The position numbers and the translations under genes are program-made. The notes under the pieces were generated by a model that saw nothing but the letters and a program-made list of their open reading frames with translations, did not search any database and was not told where the DNA came from. Of a DNA stretch of 64,000 nt, positions 48,531 through 58,962 are shown piece after piece; the stretch's first letter is position 1; the number at the start of each line of letters is the position of its first letter. The stretch comes from Aphidius gifuensis (Eukaryota > Arthropoda > Insecta > Hymenoptera > Braconidae), in the NCBI RefSeq assembly GCF_014905175.1, contig NC_057788.1:12634904-12698903 (forward strand). Direction: 5' to 3'.

Positions 48531-49464
48531 TTGGGAAACGCCCTGTGGGCGTGGCCGATCGCTGTAAGCAGTCGGCAAAAAAAGAAACTAATGACTTCCA
48601 GTCAAGTATATCAAAGTATACCTCATTAGCATAGAATATTATTGTTTATTAAAAAAATGTTATTAAATATTGAGTATATACTGTCATGGGCACAAACAAC
48701 GAATTCCTCGCGAAATTTCCTTGAAGGAAATCGTATTATATATGCGAAACATATTACGAGTATTGGTGTAAAAGTTGATTCAAGTCATGAGTATTATGTG
48801 TTTGGCACTTGTATACAAACATCTCATCCAAAGGATCCATGTCATGATATTGAAGGTCGATTTAAAAAAATTAATGGTGAAATATTATTAGTATCATGTT
48901 TATGCAAAGCTGGTCAAGGAGAAAAATGCAAACATATCCTTGGCTTCCTTATTTACTGTTCTTTGTAAGTATTCTTGTTATAAATATGTATTTTGTTTAT
49001 ACGAATTATAGGTTAGAGTGACAGGTTCATAACAACAATTTATTTTACAGGAATGACATGGAAAATTTTAAAAAACTCTCGTGCACTGATTTGACATGTC
49101 AATGGAAGCAAGTGCTAAAGGATACAAATAAAGATACTGATAAAAATCGATATGAGCCAATTGAACTCGGGAAACATTCCTGTTTAATTCGACCTCCAAA
49201 AAAGTTCAAACTTGATGACTCAGATCTCTATTTCACCCGGAATTACTGTTGCACCCAGGAACTGAACAATAATGAGGTCTTGTTTTTTTTTTTTATTATC
49301 AATTATGGGGAAAATTTTGTACCAGACATTTTAAACAATTTGTAAAAATATTATTTGTTTATTGATTTAGCATGTATACTGTGTATACCACATACGAATG
49401 ACTGAAAGAAATAGTTTCCAAGAAATTTACCACCAGACGTCGTGGTGAATTGTGCGTTTCCCAA
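48531..49464 (+). mobile_element. 934 bp nested element with TTGGGAAACGC ends
   Basis: Inverted ends TTGGGAAACGC and GCGTTTCCCAA enclose the segment, with TA on both sides (48529-48530 and 49465-49466). LINE ORF2 coding sequence stops at the left end and resumes at the right end, confirming an insertion. Frame arithmetic suggests one or two bases changed at the junction, so the exact target duplication is uncertain. A spliced SWIM-domain gene fragment occupies the interior. Confidence 0.75.
48657..49345 (+). pseudogene. SWIM zinc-finger gene fragment, two exons
   Basis: Exon 1 runs from ATG 48657 (upstream in-frame codon at 48642 is TTG) to 48964, with donor GTAAGT. Exon 2 starts at 49051 after TTTATTTTACAG; joining them keeps the frame (YCSL then NDMENFKKLSCTDLTCQW). 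The SWIM motif is SCLCKAGQGEKCKHILGFLI: CxC, then C and H. The frame runs out at 49345. In related insect mobile genes a SWIM finger precedes further domains, sometimes a YqaJ-like nuclease, which is missing here, so this is a truncated non-autonomous copy. Confidence 0.65.
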
Positions 49465-50486
49465 TAGCCAAATGTAATTCTATGTCATTTTCTAAATCCC
49501 CTCATCCTCTTATATTCAACTACAATCTACATGGGACTCACTTAATTCGCACTAAATTGAAAACAGATCTTGGGGTTGTGTTTGATGATAGGTTCTTATT
49601 TAACTCTCAGGTTGAACAGGTGGTTAAATCAGCGATGTCATCTCTTGGCCTGGTTTTTCGTTTGTCCAGATCATTCAAAAATCCCTCTACACTAAAAGCA
49701 CTTTATAATGCATTTGTAAAATCAGAACTTAATTACTGTACAGCAGTATATGCACTAAGAACCAAAAAGCAACTTCACTTGATGAACAAAGTTCAACGTA
49801 AATTTATAAAGTACTTGCTGTACCGTACACAGGCATTGGTTTTAGACAGAGGATGTGATGATGACACACTAATTCAGCTAGCTGATATGACTAACATCTC
49901 GGTACATCGTGATACATTAACAATAATCTTTTTCATTAAATTGCTAACTGGAGCAGTACACTAGGAACTAAACTAAGAAATGTATCACCATTCTACTCTG
50001 CAGCTGGACAATGTGTGTCATCAACTATTACTCCCTTACAAAATATGATCAATCTCACCAATAAGGTGTGCCGTAATACCTCATTGTTTAGCAGAATCAT
50101 GTCATGCGAGCATATTACACCTAGCTTCATACTTGACTGTGTTTAACTGTCTAGATAGTCTCATGATAGTATTTTGATTTGACTTTGAATTGGTAAGTTG
50201 ATTAAATTGTTATTCATTCTTAACTTAAATTATCATATTTTTGTATTATCATCACAAAATGAATTGATTATGCTCTATTATGATTATTATGACTAACATT
50301 TATATTTAATATTTCTTTAAGAAATAGACTTTAAGAAATTGTAATATTATTATGTATCTTCGTATTAAATTGCTTACTGCAATTTTATCCTGGTCCCAAT
50401 AATAGCCTCCAGCCGCTGGGATATTGAAATTGAATAAATAAATGGATAAATAAATAAAAATCGTTGATACATGTTTATTAAATAAT

Positions 50487-50910
50487 ATGTCAATAGAAAA
50501 TAATGAGACATTCACGGAATTATTAGATAGTTTGTCAAAAAAAAATAATAATAATAATGAAACACTTACATCAAGTGAATTAAAAAGTCTATTATCAACA
50601 CCATCAGTTAGAAAATCATTAATTGCTAATGCTACATATGATACTGATTTGTCCCATCATAAAAGCTATGCATTGTAACAACAGATCAAGACTCATTATT
50701 ATTTAGAAGAAAATCAAAACATTAATGACAGTACTCATTTACAACTATCTCTAAACTCAACATTCAACAGTCCTAAAAATCAAGATGATGATGATTGTAT
50801 TATTAAAAATACGACATTTAGATTTTTCAGATGTTACATCAATAAATCGTTGACATTTGGTCTACATTTTATTAGAAAATTGAAAAAATTATTAATTGAC
50901 AATTAAAAAA
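50487..50910 (+). pseudogene. Relic Asn/Ser-rich ORF of unknown function
   Basis: ATG 50487 opens 63 codons (ELLDSLSKKNNNNNETLTSS and SLLSTPSVRKSLI) ending at 50676. The same frame resumes with HLQLSLNSTFNSPKNQDDDD and ends LKKLLIDN near 50905. It begins right after the LINE tail. In style it resembles the relic at 43220-44400, suggesting both are pieces of one old gene interrupted by the LINE, but this is unproven. Confidence 0.35.
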
Positions 50911-51435
50911 ATAATTTAAACTTAAAAATTAAAATTAATCAATATAATTAATATATATTTAAATGGAAAAAAACTAAAGAAAAGCAACATGTGACTTTGT
51001 GCATTCGACTTACTAGCACCATTACTGGTGATAATATGCACTGGGTTGCTCCGATCGCTCCATTCCGCGAGCTTCAACAGCTGCCTATGCTAAAAGCTAT
51101 CACACAATGTGACGTCACACCCTCTTTATGATAAACCCCCTCATTTCATGTACAGTTTGTTGGTCAGCCTTGCCTCATTTTTTTTTAATTATTGTCATAT
51201 TTAGTTGTCTAATTATTAACTTTGTAGTACTTTTTCTTGTTAAGGACCATGACTCGAAGTCAGGCCTCATAATTTTGATATTTGTGTTCTTTTAATTAGT
51301 ATTTAATAATTTTGATAAAACTCTAACTATGTGTTTACCATTATATTTAATACCTAAATTGTTTAATTAATAAATATTCTTGTTAATTGTGTGCCATAAT
51401 TATTGTTTTACATTTTCAGTGACTAATTTTTACCA
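50910..51435. other. No recognisable gene
   Basis: AT-rich sequence with one moderately GC segment (51000-51150) that has no sustained frame. TTTAATTAATAAATATTC-type sequence follows. Confidence 0.35.
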
Positions 51436-51761
51436 TTCTTTACTCGGCCCTCTCTCCACGAACCAGCATACAGAACGACCCCGGGCTAACCCCTCAACTT
51501 GATTTTAAGATTTACATTTTCAGGTCCAGATCGACATCAATGGATAATTTGGATTAATTGGATTGTTTGGATTGTCGGGATTACCGTGATGTTTGTGATT
51601 ATTTGGTTATTTGGTTATTTGGTTAGTTTTACGTGACGTTTTCGGTAAGTTTCAGCGTCGTAGAATAAAATTTACCGTCCCCCTTTTTGTCGGGAAAATT
51701 CATTGATCCGTGATCCTGACTAAAATCTAAAAACTGAATGAGAAGGTTACATGTCACGTTA
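51436..51761 (+). mobile_element. Gypsy LTR fragment, opposite orientation
   Basis: The reverse complement matches parts of the solo LTR at 5579-6035: CCCTCTCTCCACGAACCAGC on the left, CAACTTGATTTTAAGAT, CGTAGAATAAAATTTACCG, and AGAAGGTTACATGTCACGTT on the right. About 130 bp of the LTR middle and its distal half are missing. No TSD is visible. Confidence 0.65.
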
Positions 51762-52275
51762 GAAGCTTTACAAAAAGTGTGATATCATAACAAAAAAAAA
51801 AACCTTTTTTTTTCAAAAAGAAGCGTCAAGTATTCGAAATCGTTTAGCTATTTTATTGTTTTAATACAAAAAGATGTGGTACCAAAAAAAAAGTACAGTC
51901 AAGAATAGAATTCAATATATTTTTAATGCATATAATTAAGTCTTAACTGTTGACAAAATTTTAAACCTGACCCCACCTTTTTTTCTCAATTTGAATATCA
52001 TTTATATATTATATATATTGAACTATATTCCATATTCTTCTCACATTCCGTATCAACAGAAAATGAATTGGAACACCATTGCCATCAAAATTTTCCGGTA
52101 AACTTCCAATGAAAATTGAGATTTCTTTCAAATCAGATCGCATTGAGATTTAACTTGGTAAAAAGTATGGCCAGTAAAACCTCTATATATTATTATTATC
52201 AATAAATATATTATTATTTTATAAATATTATTCTAACAATTACTTCAAATTTAATAGCATTGAAGGATATTTCTA
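51762..52275. other. No recognisable gene
   Basis: AT-rich. A block at 52132-52165 (GATTTAACTTGGTAAAAAGTA and flanks) recurs at 52678-52712, on the other side of the tRNA-like pair, as a direct repeat. Confidence 0.45.
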
Positions 52276-52324
52276 GCATAGAAGGACGTCGGAGTTAACT
52301 TGATGAAACTTAGAAAAAATAAGA

Positions 52325-52396
52325 AGCCCTGTGGTCTAGCGGTCAAGGCGTTTGCCCGGAAAGCAAAAGACCCGGGTTCGATTCCCGGCGGGGGGA
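52325..52396 (+). tRNA. tRNA-like unit 1, apparent anticodon GGA
   Basis: An A box (TGGTCTAGCGG) and a B box (GGTTCGATTCC) are both intact, so RNA polymerase III could use it. The T arm CCGGG/CCCGG and anticodon stem TTTGC/GCAAA pair fully. The loop CCGGAAA has C where tRNAs have U33 and would read as anticodon GGA, but a serine tRNA would need a long variable arm, absent here. Only five of seven acceptor positions pair. The body resembles tRNA-Glu or tRNA-Asp. It is more likely a tRNA-derived repeat or pseudogene than a working tRNA. Confidence 0.5.
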
Positions 52397-52496
52397 ACTT
52401 CGTTATTTTTTCTAAGTTTCTGTTTTTTTTTCAAAAAATGAATTGACGCATAGAAGGACGTCGGAGTTAACTTGATGAAACTTAGAAAAAATAAAA

Positions 52497-52568
52497 AGCC
52501 TTGTGGTCTAGTGGTCAAGGCGTTTGCCCGGAAAGCAAAAGACCCGGGTTCGATTCCCGGCGGGGGAA
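52497..52568 (+). tRNA. tRNA-like unit 2, tandem copy
   Basis: Nearly identical to unit 1 and 172 bp downstream, with the same boxes, anticodon loop and T arm. The acceptor stem is slightly worse (AGCCTTG against CGGGGGA). Two tandem copies with the same odd loop show that the unit was duplicated as it stands. Confidence 0.5.
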
Positions 52569-52719
52569 CTTCGTTATTTTTTCTGAGTTTCTGGTTTTTT
52601 TTTCAACTAGTTGATTGATAAATAACTTTTATTACACTTTGATCTGAAATGCCGACTGGGGATTTTTGGAGGTATTTCAGATCGCATCGAGATTTAACTT
52701 GGTAAAAAGTACAGATAAT

Positions 52720-53985
52720 GGAAGCTGATACACTATGTATCAATAATATTTGTATAAATGATGCATTAATTATTTCAATAATTATCACATATTCTATCAG
52801 TAAAATACCAAAAAAACCACTACAAAAATCACCAAAAATTACAAACTTTATTTAACATATAATTATTTCCATATTAGAACACTCATTGATATTATTATTT
52901 TAAGAACAACGTCGATTTATTTCCACAATAGTTTAGCAAACTTAATTTTGAATAAATTTTTTTCGATGATACTGTTACTATCGCAACCATAGCATCAATT
53001 ATGTATGACTAAAATAATTAAACCGATATTTCACTTTTATTATAAAATTATCATCGTCATCAACATCAATAATTGCTGTTACTTCTGACGTTGATTATTA
53101 TAAATAACGATATAAAATCATTTTATTACCCCAAATATATAATGAATTTGAAAATTACAATAATCAAAACTATTTCTTCTTATTTTATAAGATTTAAATA
53201 ACTTACAAATTCTCGATAAGTCTGTAATTCATTCCGATAAATAAAAATCTAAAAGGAAAGTAGTAACTAAGGAAGAGATGTAGTCTTCAAAATAATGTCA
53301 AAGTTTATATAGTTTCTTTAGTTACTGCTTTTACTTTGTATGTAGTATAATAATTTACAGGCTTAGAAGTGTAACAGAAAATTTCGATTTTTATTCATAA
53401 TGAACTGGTTATTGATTTGAAGGTTCTATAAGAATGAAATTATCATTATTTTTCTTTATGACATGTTGATTTTTCGAAAAAAATTCATTACCGTGTAATA
53501 TACGTAATATTGGAAGTTTTTATTTGATGTAATTTCTAACCTTCACTCTTCAGCATTTTTCATATTGAATTCACAAGCTTTGTAATTATGCTAATCAGAA
53601 TAAGTAGTATTTTAGATTACAGAGACGTTAAAAAACCGGCGTGCACCATCTGTCTGTAAGTTCCGATCGTCGAAATCATAAAAATTTAAGAGGCAACAAC
53701 AAAATTACAAGTAAAAAAACATACGAGAATTCGAAATATAAGTAACTTTATTAGTAACGTGTCTTTAGTTAAAAATTAAACTTGTTATTTTATTATTATG
53801 TTGATAATTGACCTGCACATAAGCTTTATATAATAATATGTAATACTTTTCTATGTTCAATATATTCATTTATATATTTGCGATATACAGGTTCTAAAGA
53901 TATACATTGACTGAAAATACATACACCGTAAACGTAGTACGCAACGCATGAAGTTAAGGATAAGGATATATAAGGGTTTGAAAAT
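52720..53985. other. No recognisable gene
   Basis: AT-rich sequence without frames of note on either strand. I see no repeats beyond short A/T runs. Confidence 0.4.
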
Positions 53986-53990
53986 TCATT

Positions 53991-55773
53991 GGGTGCGTTC
54001 GATTGGGATTCGAAGGAAAATAGATGACGTAAAACAGGGAAGCGGTCTCCGTTTTGTTTTGTCGCCTGTCGCAGTTCATCATAGAAGTTTGCGGGCTCAA
54101 ATAAAATAATAATAACTAAAATATGAATTAAAATAAAATAAAATAGAAAAATATTTTAATTTCGAAATTTTTTGATTTACCAAATACTTGATTGTTTAAA
54201 CAAAATATTGTTTAGAATATTATAAATAAAAATATCATAATAATTATAGTAATTTGATAAACATATTGACAACAAATAATTTTTTTTTTTTGTATATATA
54301 ATCAAATTATAAATAAATAAATGAATAAATAAATTACTTGATAATAAATGATCTATATAACAAAATGAATCGACAGCATATCATAAGTTTTTTTTAGAAC
54401 AATTATTTTAAAAATTATTAATTTTTGAATTTTTTAGATAATTATTTTTTTGATTTTCTCTCCGAGTTTTAGTGAATGTCGGGGAAAAAAAAGGGTTGAG
54501 TCGCAAAAAATCACTTGACATTAAATAATTTAAATGACAAAACGAATCGACAGTTTATTAAAACTTTTCTTTAAAGCATTATTTTTGAAGTTATTAATTT
54601 TTTAAATAATGATTTTTTTTTCCAAGTTCAAAAAATTGTAGCTAAAAAAGAGGGGTTTATTGCAAAAATAAACGTAGATCCAATTTATTTTTTTTCGTAC
54701 GACAGATATTGCTAAAGTCAATAGAAATTGCTAATAAATTTATTTGGTTACATCCTTTCCCTAGCTATTTTCGTTATAATTATCTAATTAAAAAGCTATT
54801 GGCAAATGTATTCAAAAAAAGTATGTTGCCGAAAAAATAAATTCGCAGTCTAGATTAATTTTACAGCATTGTTTTCTATATTTAAAGAAAGCCACTGTGT
54901 GTGTCCAAATGAGAGTTTAAAATCATCAACTAGATATGTCAAGTTATTGGCAAATGTTTCTGAGAAATGTATGTAGTTTAATAAATTAGTTCGTAGACTA
55001 GATTATTCTTACAGCCATTTGACACAATAATTTTATTTTCATGAAGAAAATAATGTTGTAAATTTAGTCTGGACTTTGAATTAATTTATTTGGCTACATT
55101 CTTTCCTTAGAAACATTTGCCGATATTCTTAAAATTGATTATGGCAAAAATAGCTAAAGAAAGGATGTAACCAAAAAAATTTATCAGCAACCTCTATTGA
55201 CTTTAGCAATATTTGCCAATTATTAAAATAATTCGATCTATGTTGAAAACAAATTATAATAGGCTCATTTTTGCGACTCAACCTTTTTTTCCCTACAATG
55301 ACGCGAACTCGAAAAAAAAATTAAAAAAATAGTTAATTAAAAAATACAATAATAAACAACTTAAAAAAATGTTTAAAAGAAAATTTATGATATGTTGTCG
55401 ATTCTTTTGTTTATATAGATCATTTATTGTCAAGATATTTTATTTATTTTTCAATTTATTTATTTGAACAAAAAAAAAAAAAAAAAATTTATATCGTCAA
55501 TATTTTTATCAAATTACTATAATTATTATGAATTTTTTATTAAAAATATTCTAAACAATATATTGTTTGAACAAGAAAATATTTGGTAAATTAAAAAAAT
55601 TCAAAATTAAAATATTCCTCTATTTTATTTTGTTTTAATTTATATTTTAGTTATTATTATTTCATTTGAGCTCGCAAACTTGTACGACGAACTGCACGAA
55701 CGACAGAACAAAACTAAGACCGCGTCCCTCTTTCACGTCATCTATTTCCACTGAATCCCAATCGAACGCACCC
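53991..55773. mobile_element. Foldback element, about 1.78 kb, CATT target duplication
   Basis: Left end GGGTGCGTTCGATTGGGATT and right end AATCCCAATCGAACGCACCC are exact complements. CATT flanks both sides (53987-53990; 55774-55777). Similarity between the arms continues almost to the centre near 54900, for example AAACAAAATATTGTTTAG (54198) against its complement near 55555, and GGTTACATCCTTTCCCTAG (54747) against its complement near 55150. No protein is encoded. Confidence 0.85.
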
Positions 55774-56064
55774 CATTGCCATGAACCCTTCATCCTACCC
55801 ACTATTCAAAATAGAAAAATTTTTCATTTTTTTTCCCCTCTCTAAAAATTCTTTTGCCATTTTTACTTTATACCAATCGATTTCTCACCATCTTATCTAT
55901 ACCTATGAATTTTTTTTCCAAAGTTCTCTTACAAGTAAGCAAACTCAACGAACTTTCGACTGGACTACAAGTTGTATAGTTGTATATGTTTGTATATGAT
56001 TGTATACAAACCGTTTTTCCCGGTGAATGGAATTGTAATAAAGAATATTTACCTGTGAATCGAT

Positions 56065-56356
56065 TTATTTTGTCAATTCTCTTTGTTGAAATTCCAACGG
56101 AAATTCGTGATTCTTTTATCGCCTTTATTGTAATTCTTATGCTTGGTCGTAACACGACTGGTAATTCAAATCTGCGTATTTTTTCAGTTATTACGAACTC
56201 TATATCTTGATATTCTATCTGTGACTTTTTTTGACAATTTCTTGAACTAAAAATTGCATATGGACAATTATCAAATGGTAACCCTGACCATGTTTGTTTT
56301 CCACAGTGCCAACACAATTCATATATCGTATCTTGTTGTATCATTTGGCGTCGCAT
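56065..56356 (-). pseudogene. SMYD4-like (SET/MYND) exon fragment, damaged finger
   Basis: From ATG 56356 the minus strand encodes CWHCGKQTWSGLPFDNC, then AIFSSRNCQKKSQIEYQDIE and RPSIRITIKAIKE. The order CxxC, NC, CS..CQ, Y.DIEC, then hydrophobic segment, is that of the MYND finger and following helix in SMYD4-like proteins. Several zinc ligands are changed (LPF for LPC, FSS for YCS, IEF for IEC), so the finger would not fold. The frame runs on to 55868 without further similarity. No other SMYD exon is visible nearby. This is probably a decayed exon or gene fragment rather than a working gene. Confidence 0.4.
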
Positions 56357-56559
56357 GAGAATAAATAATAAATAGTAGGAAGCCTACTTTCTTAACCAGT
56401 GTCAGGAACTTGGTGAAAGATCAAACAATGGCTACACTGGAGGTGCATGGTAAAATAAAGAAATGGTACGTCCAACGAAAAAATCCAATGAAAAATAGAA
56501 AATAAAAAAAGCAGCTACAGCGAGATTCTAGTATTTGGCAGCAGAGGAGGTGGGCTAAC

Positions 56560-57540
56560 AAGAACGCCGCCTGGAATGAGTGTAAGCATGAGCGACACTA
56601 TACAGGAAACGGCAAACGAAAAAAATCAGAAAAGTAAAGATGAAGAAGAAACCGGATTTAACAGTGAAGATAAAAAAAAGATAAAGAAGAGACAGAAAGT
56701 ACTGGAAATGAAATTAAATGAACTGAGTCGACTGAAGAGGATAAATAAGAAAATGAAGATGTAAACAATGATAATGAGGGAGATTTGGAGGATGAGATAA
56801 GATTGAGGAATAAATTTTTAACATGCCTGGAGGTAGGAATGAACAATACGATAAGAAGCATTATGGAAGGGGTACTAGAGCAAGTGAAAATAGCTGTAGA
56901 GAGGGAAATGAGAGAAATGGAGATAAGAATTATGGAATAATTGGAAATAACTGAAAAAAAATAACGAAACAACAAGAGAAGCAGTGCAAAATATGAAGAG
57001 AATTGAAGAGGACTCAAAGAGGGGCCATGCTGATATGACTAGAGTAGTGACAGTAGATACCATGGAAATGATGGCGGAAACAATGGCGACAATGTCAGAC
57101 ACGTTAATAAAAAAAAAAGAAAAAAAAATGATGGTAACAAAAATGAGAGCGAAGAAGGAAGATAGAAAGAAGAAGTGCAAAAAATGAAAACGGGGATGAA
57201 AAGATAGACATAAATCAAATACATAATAAGTTGAAGGAAATAAATGAATCAATATCGAAAGAGAAAAATGAGAAAAAAGGGAAAGAAGAGGGTGATAACA
57301 AGATAATGCATGAAGTTAAGAAAACAGATGAGAATGGAAAAACCTAGGATGAAGAAGAAAACAACGGTGAGAATAAAAAACAGGAAAAAAATGGAAAGAA
57401 AGAGGAAAAAAAAGGATGAAGAAAAAAGAAATAAATAACGAGCGTAAGGAAAGACGGACAATGAAAGAAAAGCAAGCCAAATAAATTAAAGGAGGAAGAA
57501 TGGAGGAGTGAAATGAAAGAGAGCGAAAAAAAAGGTACAA
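56560..57540 (+). pseudogene. Purine-rich relic of a charged, coiled-coil ORF
   Basis: The plus strand is overwhelmingly A and G for nearly 1 kb. It encodes Lys/Glu-rich segments broken by stops: MSDTIQETANEKNQKSKDEE (ATG 56576 or 56588), then RSIMEGVLEQVKIAVEREM (about 56850-56920) and SKRGHADMTRVVTVDTMEMM (about 57016). Heptad-like patterns suggest a coiled coil, as in some LINE ORF1 proteins, but no reverse transcriptase follows. The complementary frames are leucine/phenylalanine/serine-rich shadows. Confidence 0.35.
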
Positions 57541-57591
57541 TGTGATTTTAAAGGGTGACATAATAAATAAATGGCAGAAGAATAATAATAT

Positions 57592-57926
57592 TGTAACTGT
57601 TTACGCAAGAGACCGCTATATTGGTATAGCAGCACCTGCCGGTCAACTTTATTTTTGACGTCACGCCAACGCTTGGATACACCACGCGCAGGCGCGACTT
57701 TGCTTGCTGGATTCGTGCATTCTCGGATGGATCCGAGAATACTCGGTTACTTATCTGACTATCTACGCCAACTGTTATTTTATTTGTTAATTAAAACACC
57801 TTGTGTTTTATCATTTATTCCTTTTTACAATCCACTTCCTCGCGTCAATAGTAACGAGATTTGGCAGATCTCGCGCTCCCGAAAATAATTAGAGGTCTGG
57901 TCTGAGGGGTTTTATCGACTAAGACG
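57592..57926 (-). other. Possible LTR-like segment below the truncated gypsy pol
   Basis: Starts TGTAACTGTTTACGCAAGAG and is GC-richer than its flanks. On the minus strand it carries AATAAATGATAAA, a polyadenylation-like signal, and ends AACAGTTACA. The ends resemble LTR termini, but the sequence is not the same as the LTR at 62682, so it would belong to a different family. No partner was found. Confidence 0.3.
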
Positions 57927-58922
57927 CTAAATAATACCACCGGTTTGTGAGTGGCCTCGGTGGTGATAAGCATCCTTCTTAGTTATCTCATTTACTTTCC
58001 GGAAATCTACACAAAATCGCCAACTATCTTTTCCTTTTGGCACCATAACTACTGGGCTTGCCCATTCGCTTTGAGATGGAACAATGATTCCCGTAGCCAA
58101 CATCTTGTCAACTTCCGCTTTCATAGCACTACACATCGCCGGATTGGCCCGATGAGGTTTTTGGCGTATCGGTGAGTGTCCACCAACGTCAATGTGGTGC
58201 ATGGTAAGCGGAGTGACAGGAAATGGGGAATCTGGTGGTGGTGCTTCCAGGAGCTTACTCGATAAAAATTCATTTAATTTTAAGTCTTGATCCGGTTCAA
58301 GAGTTTTAAGCCCATGACAATGGAGAGCTTTTGACGCGTTGGGAGCTGGTGTGAACAAATGTTTGACCTCAGGATGGTCCTGGTAAAACCAAGATCTGTC
58401 CCCAAAGTCAATCACCATTCCAGACGTCTGGAGGAAATCGATTCCTAAGATAAAGTCTTCCGACAAAGATGGCAGTACCAAAACTTCCATCTTCGTGGCT
58501 TTATCTGCTACCACTAAAACTACTTGTACCGAATATAATATGGTTTCTACCTGTCCACTTGCTGTAACGACACGTCTCGGAGGTATGGCTTGCTGCTCAA
58601 GTCCTGATTGTTCCAGTAACTGAGTCGTAGCTGGACCAACGTACGTTCTGTTTGCCCCTGAATCTACAAGGGCTCGTACAACAAGTGAACCAATAATTGA
58701 ATCAAGGTGGAATGCTGTAGTCTTCTTGTCTTGTGTGACTTCTACTATCGATTCCGGTTTTGGAACGAATTCCGTAGCTAGAGGAGAAAGTGAAGTTGAC
58801 AGTATTTCTTCCGGAGTTAAATCTCTATGATTTGACACAGAACTCTGGGATACTTTACTGGTCACTTTTGCCGGGGTTAATTCTACCAATTGAGGCTCAG
58901 GCACCGGCTCTATGAGACTCAA
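57927..58922 (-). pseudogene. Gypsy pol, protease and truncated reverse transcriptase
   Basis: The frame opens at a TTG (58922), consistent with translation by frameshift from gag. The aspartic protease motif is VRALVDSGANRTYVG, with FILGIDFLQTSGMVIDFG downstream. The reverse transcriptase starts with HHIDVGGHSPIRQKPHRANP, SEWASPVVMVPKGK and WRFCVDFRKVNEITKKDAY, then loses similarity and stops at 57927, before the catalytic YxDD region. RNase H and integrase are absent. The motifs place it in Ty3/gypsy (Metaviridae-like) elements, but the 3' two thirds of pol are deleted. Confidence 0.85.
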
Positions 58923-58962
58923 CTGTCGTTTCCCTGGTTACAAAATGGACAAGAAGATACTG

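Larger units (their letters stand above)
46361..50146 (+). pseudogene. LINE ORF2: endonuclease and reverse transcriptase, interrupted
   Basis: Starts at ATG 46361. The APE endonuclease (46361-47070) shows TRSIKNKSED, LITESWLDHS, AGDFNLPD and HGKFLDLIL; the usual SDH motif reads DDYHPPL. The reverse transcriptase follows: VSNYRQISLLPVCSKLFEKL, SQHGFTPMRST, TDMTKAFDRINW, GSNLGPLLFNIYINDL and LYADDVKLY (about 48410-48440). In-frame stops are at 47894 (TAA) and 48332 (TAA in place of the usual Gln of GVPQGS). The frame is then split by the insertion at 48531-49464, resumes with AKCNSMSFSKSP, and shifts again near 49960 before ending at 50146. No RNase H or zinc-finger tail is evident. Confidence 0.85.
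45180..50460 (+). mobile_element. Non-LTR retrotransposon, Jockey/CR1 type, inactive
   Basis: The two-ORF layout, APE-type endonuclease, reverse transcriptase with a YADD motif, absence of LTRs and a 3' tail of TGAATAAATAAATGGATAAA type (about 50430-50460) identify a LINE. It is near full length but both ORFs are interrupted, and a 934 bp element sits in ORF2. The clade is assigned from the RT and endonuclease style only, and the 5' end is a guess. Confidence 0.8.
52276..52600. repeat. 172 bp tandem unit with tRNA inside an inverted repeat
   Basis: Each unit starts GCATAGAAGGACGTCGGAG (52276, 52448). The tRNA-like body is bracketed by GAAACTTAGAAAAAATAA (52305-52322; 52477-52494) and its complement TTATTTTTTCTAAGTTTC (52403-52420; one change at 52574-52591), giving an 18 bp stem outside the cloverleaf. 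In unit 1 a further GAAG/CTTC pair lies just inside. Confidence 0.75.

Noticed and set aside
52325..52568. A pair of functional tRNA-Ser(GGA) genes
   Set aside because: No long variable arm, C at position 33 and mismatched acceptor stems; described as tRNA-like instead.
56658..57561. Long Leu/Phe/Ser-rich minus-strand frames that look membrane-like
   Set aside because: They are the complement of a purine-rich strand, which automatically gives hydrophobic translations.
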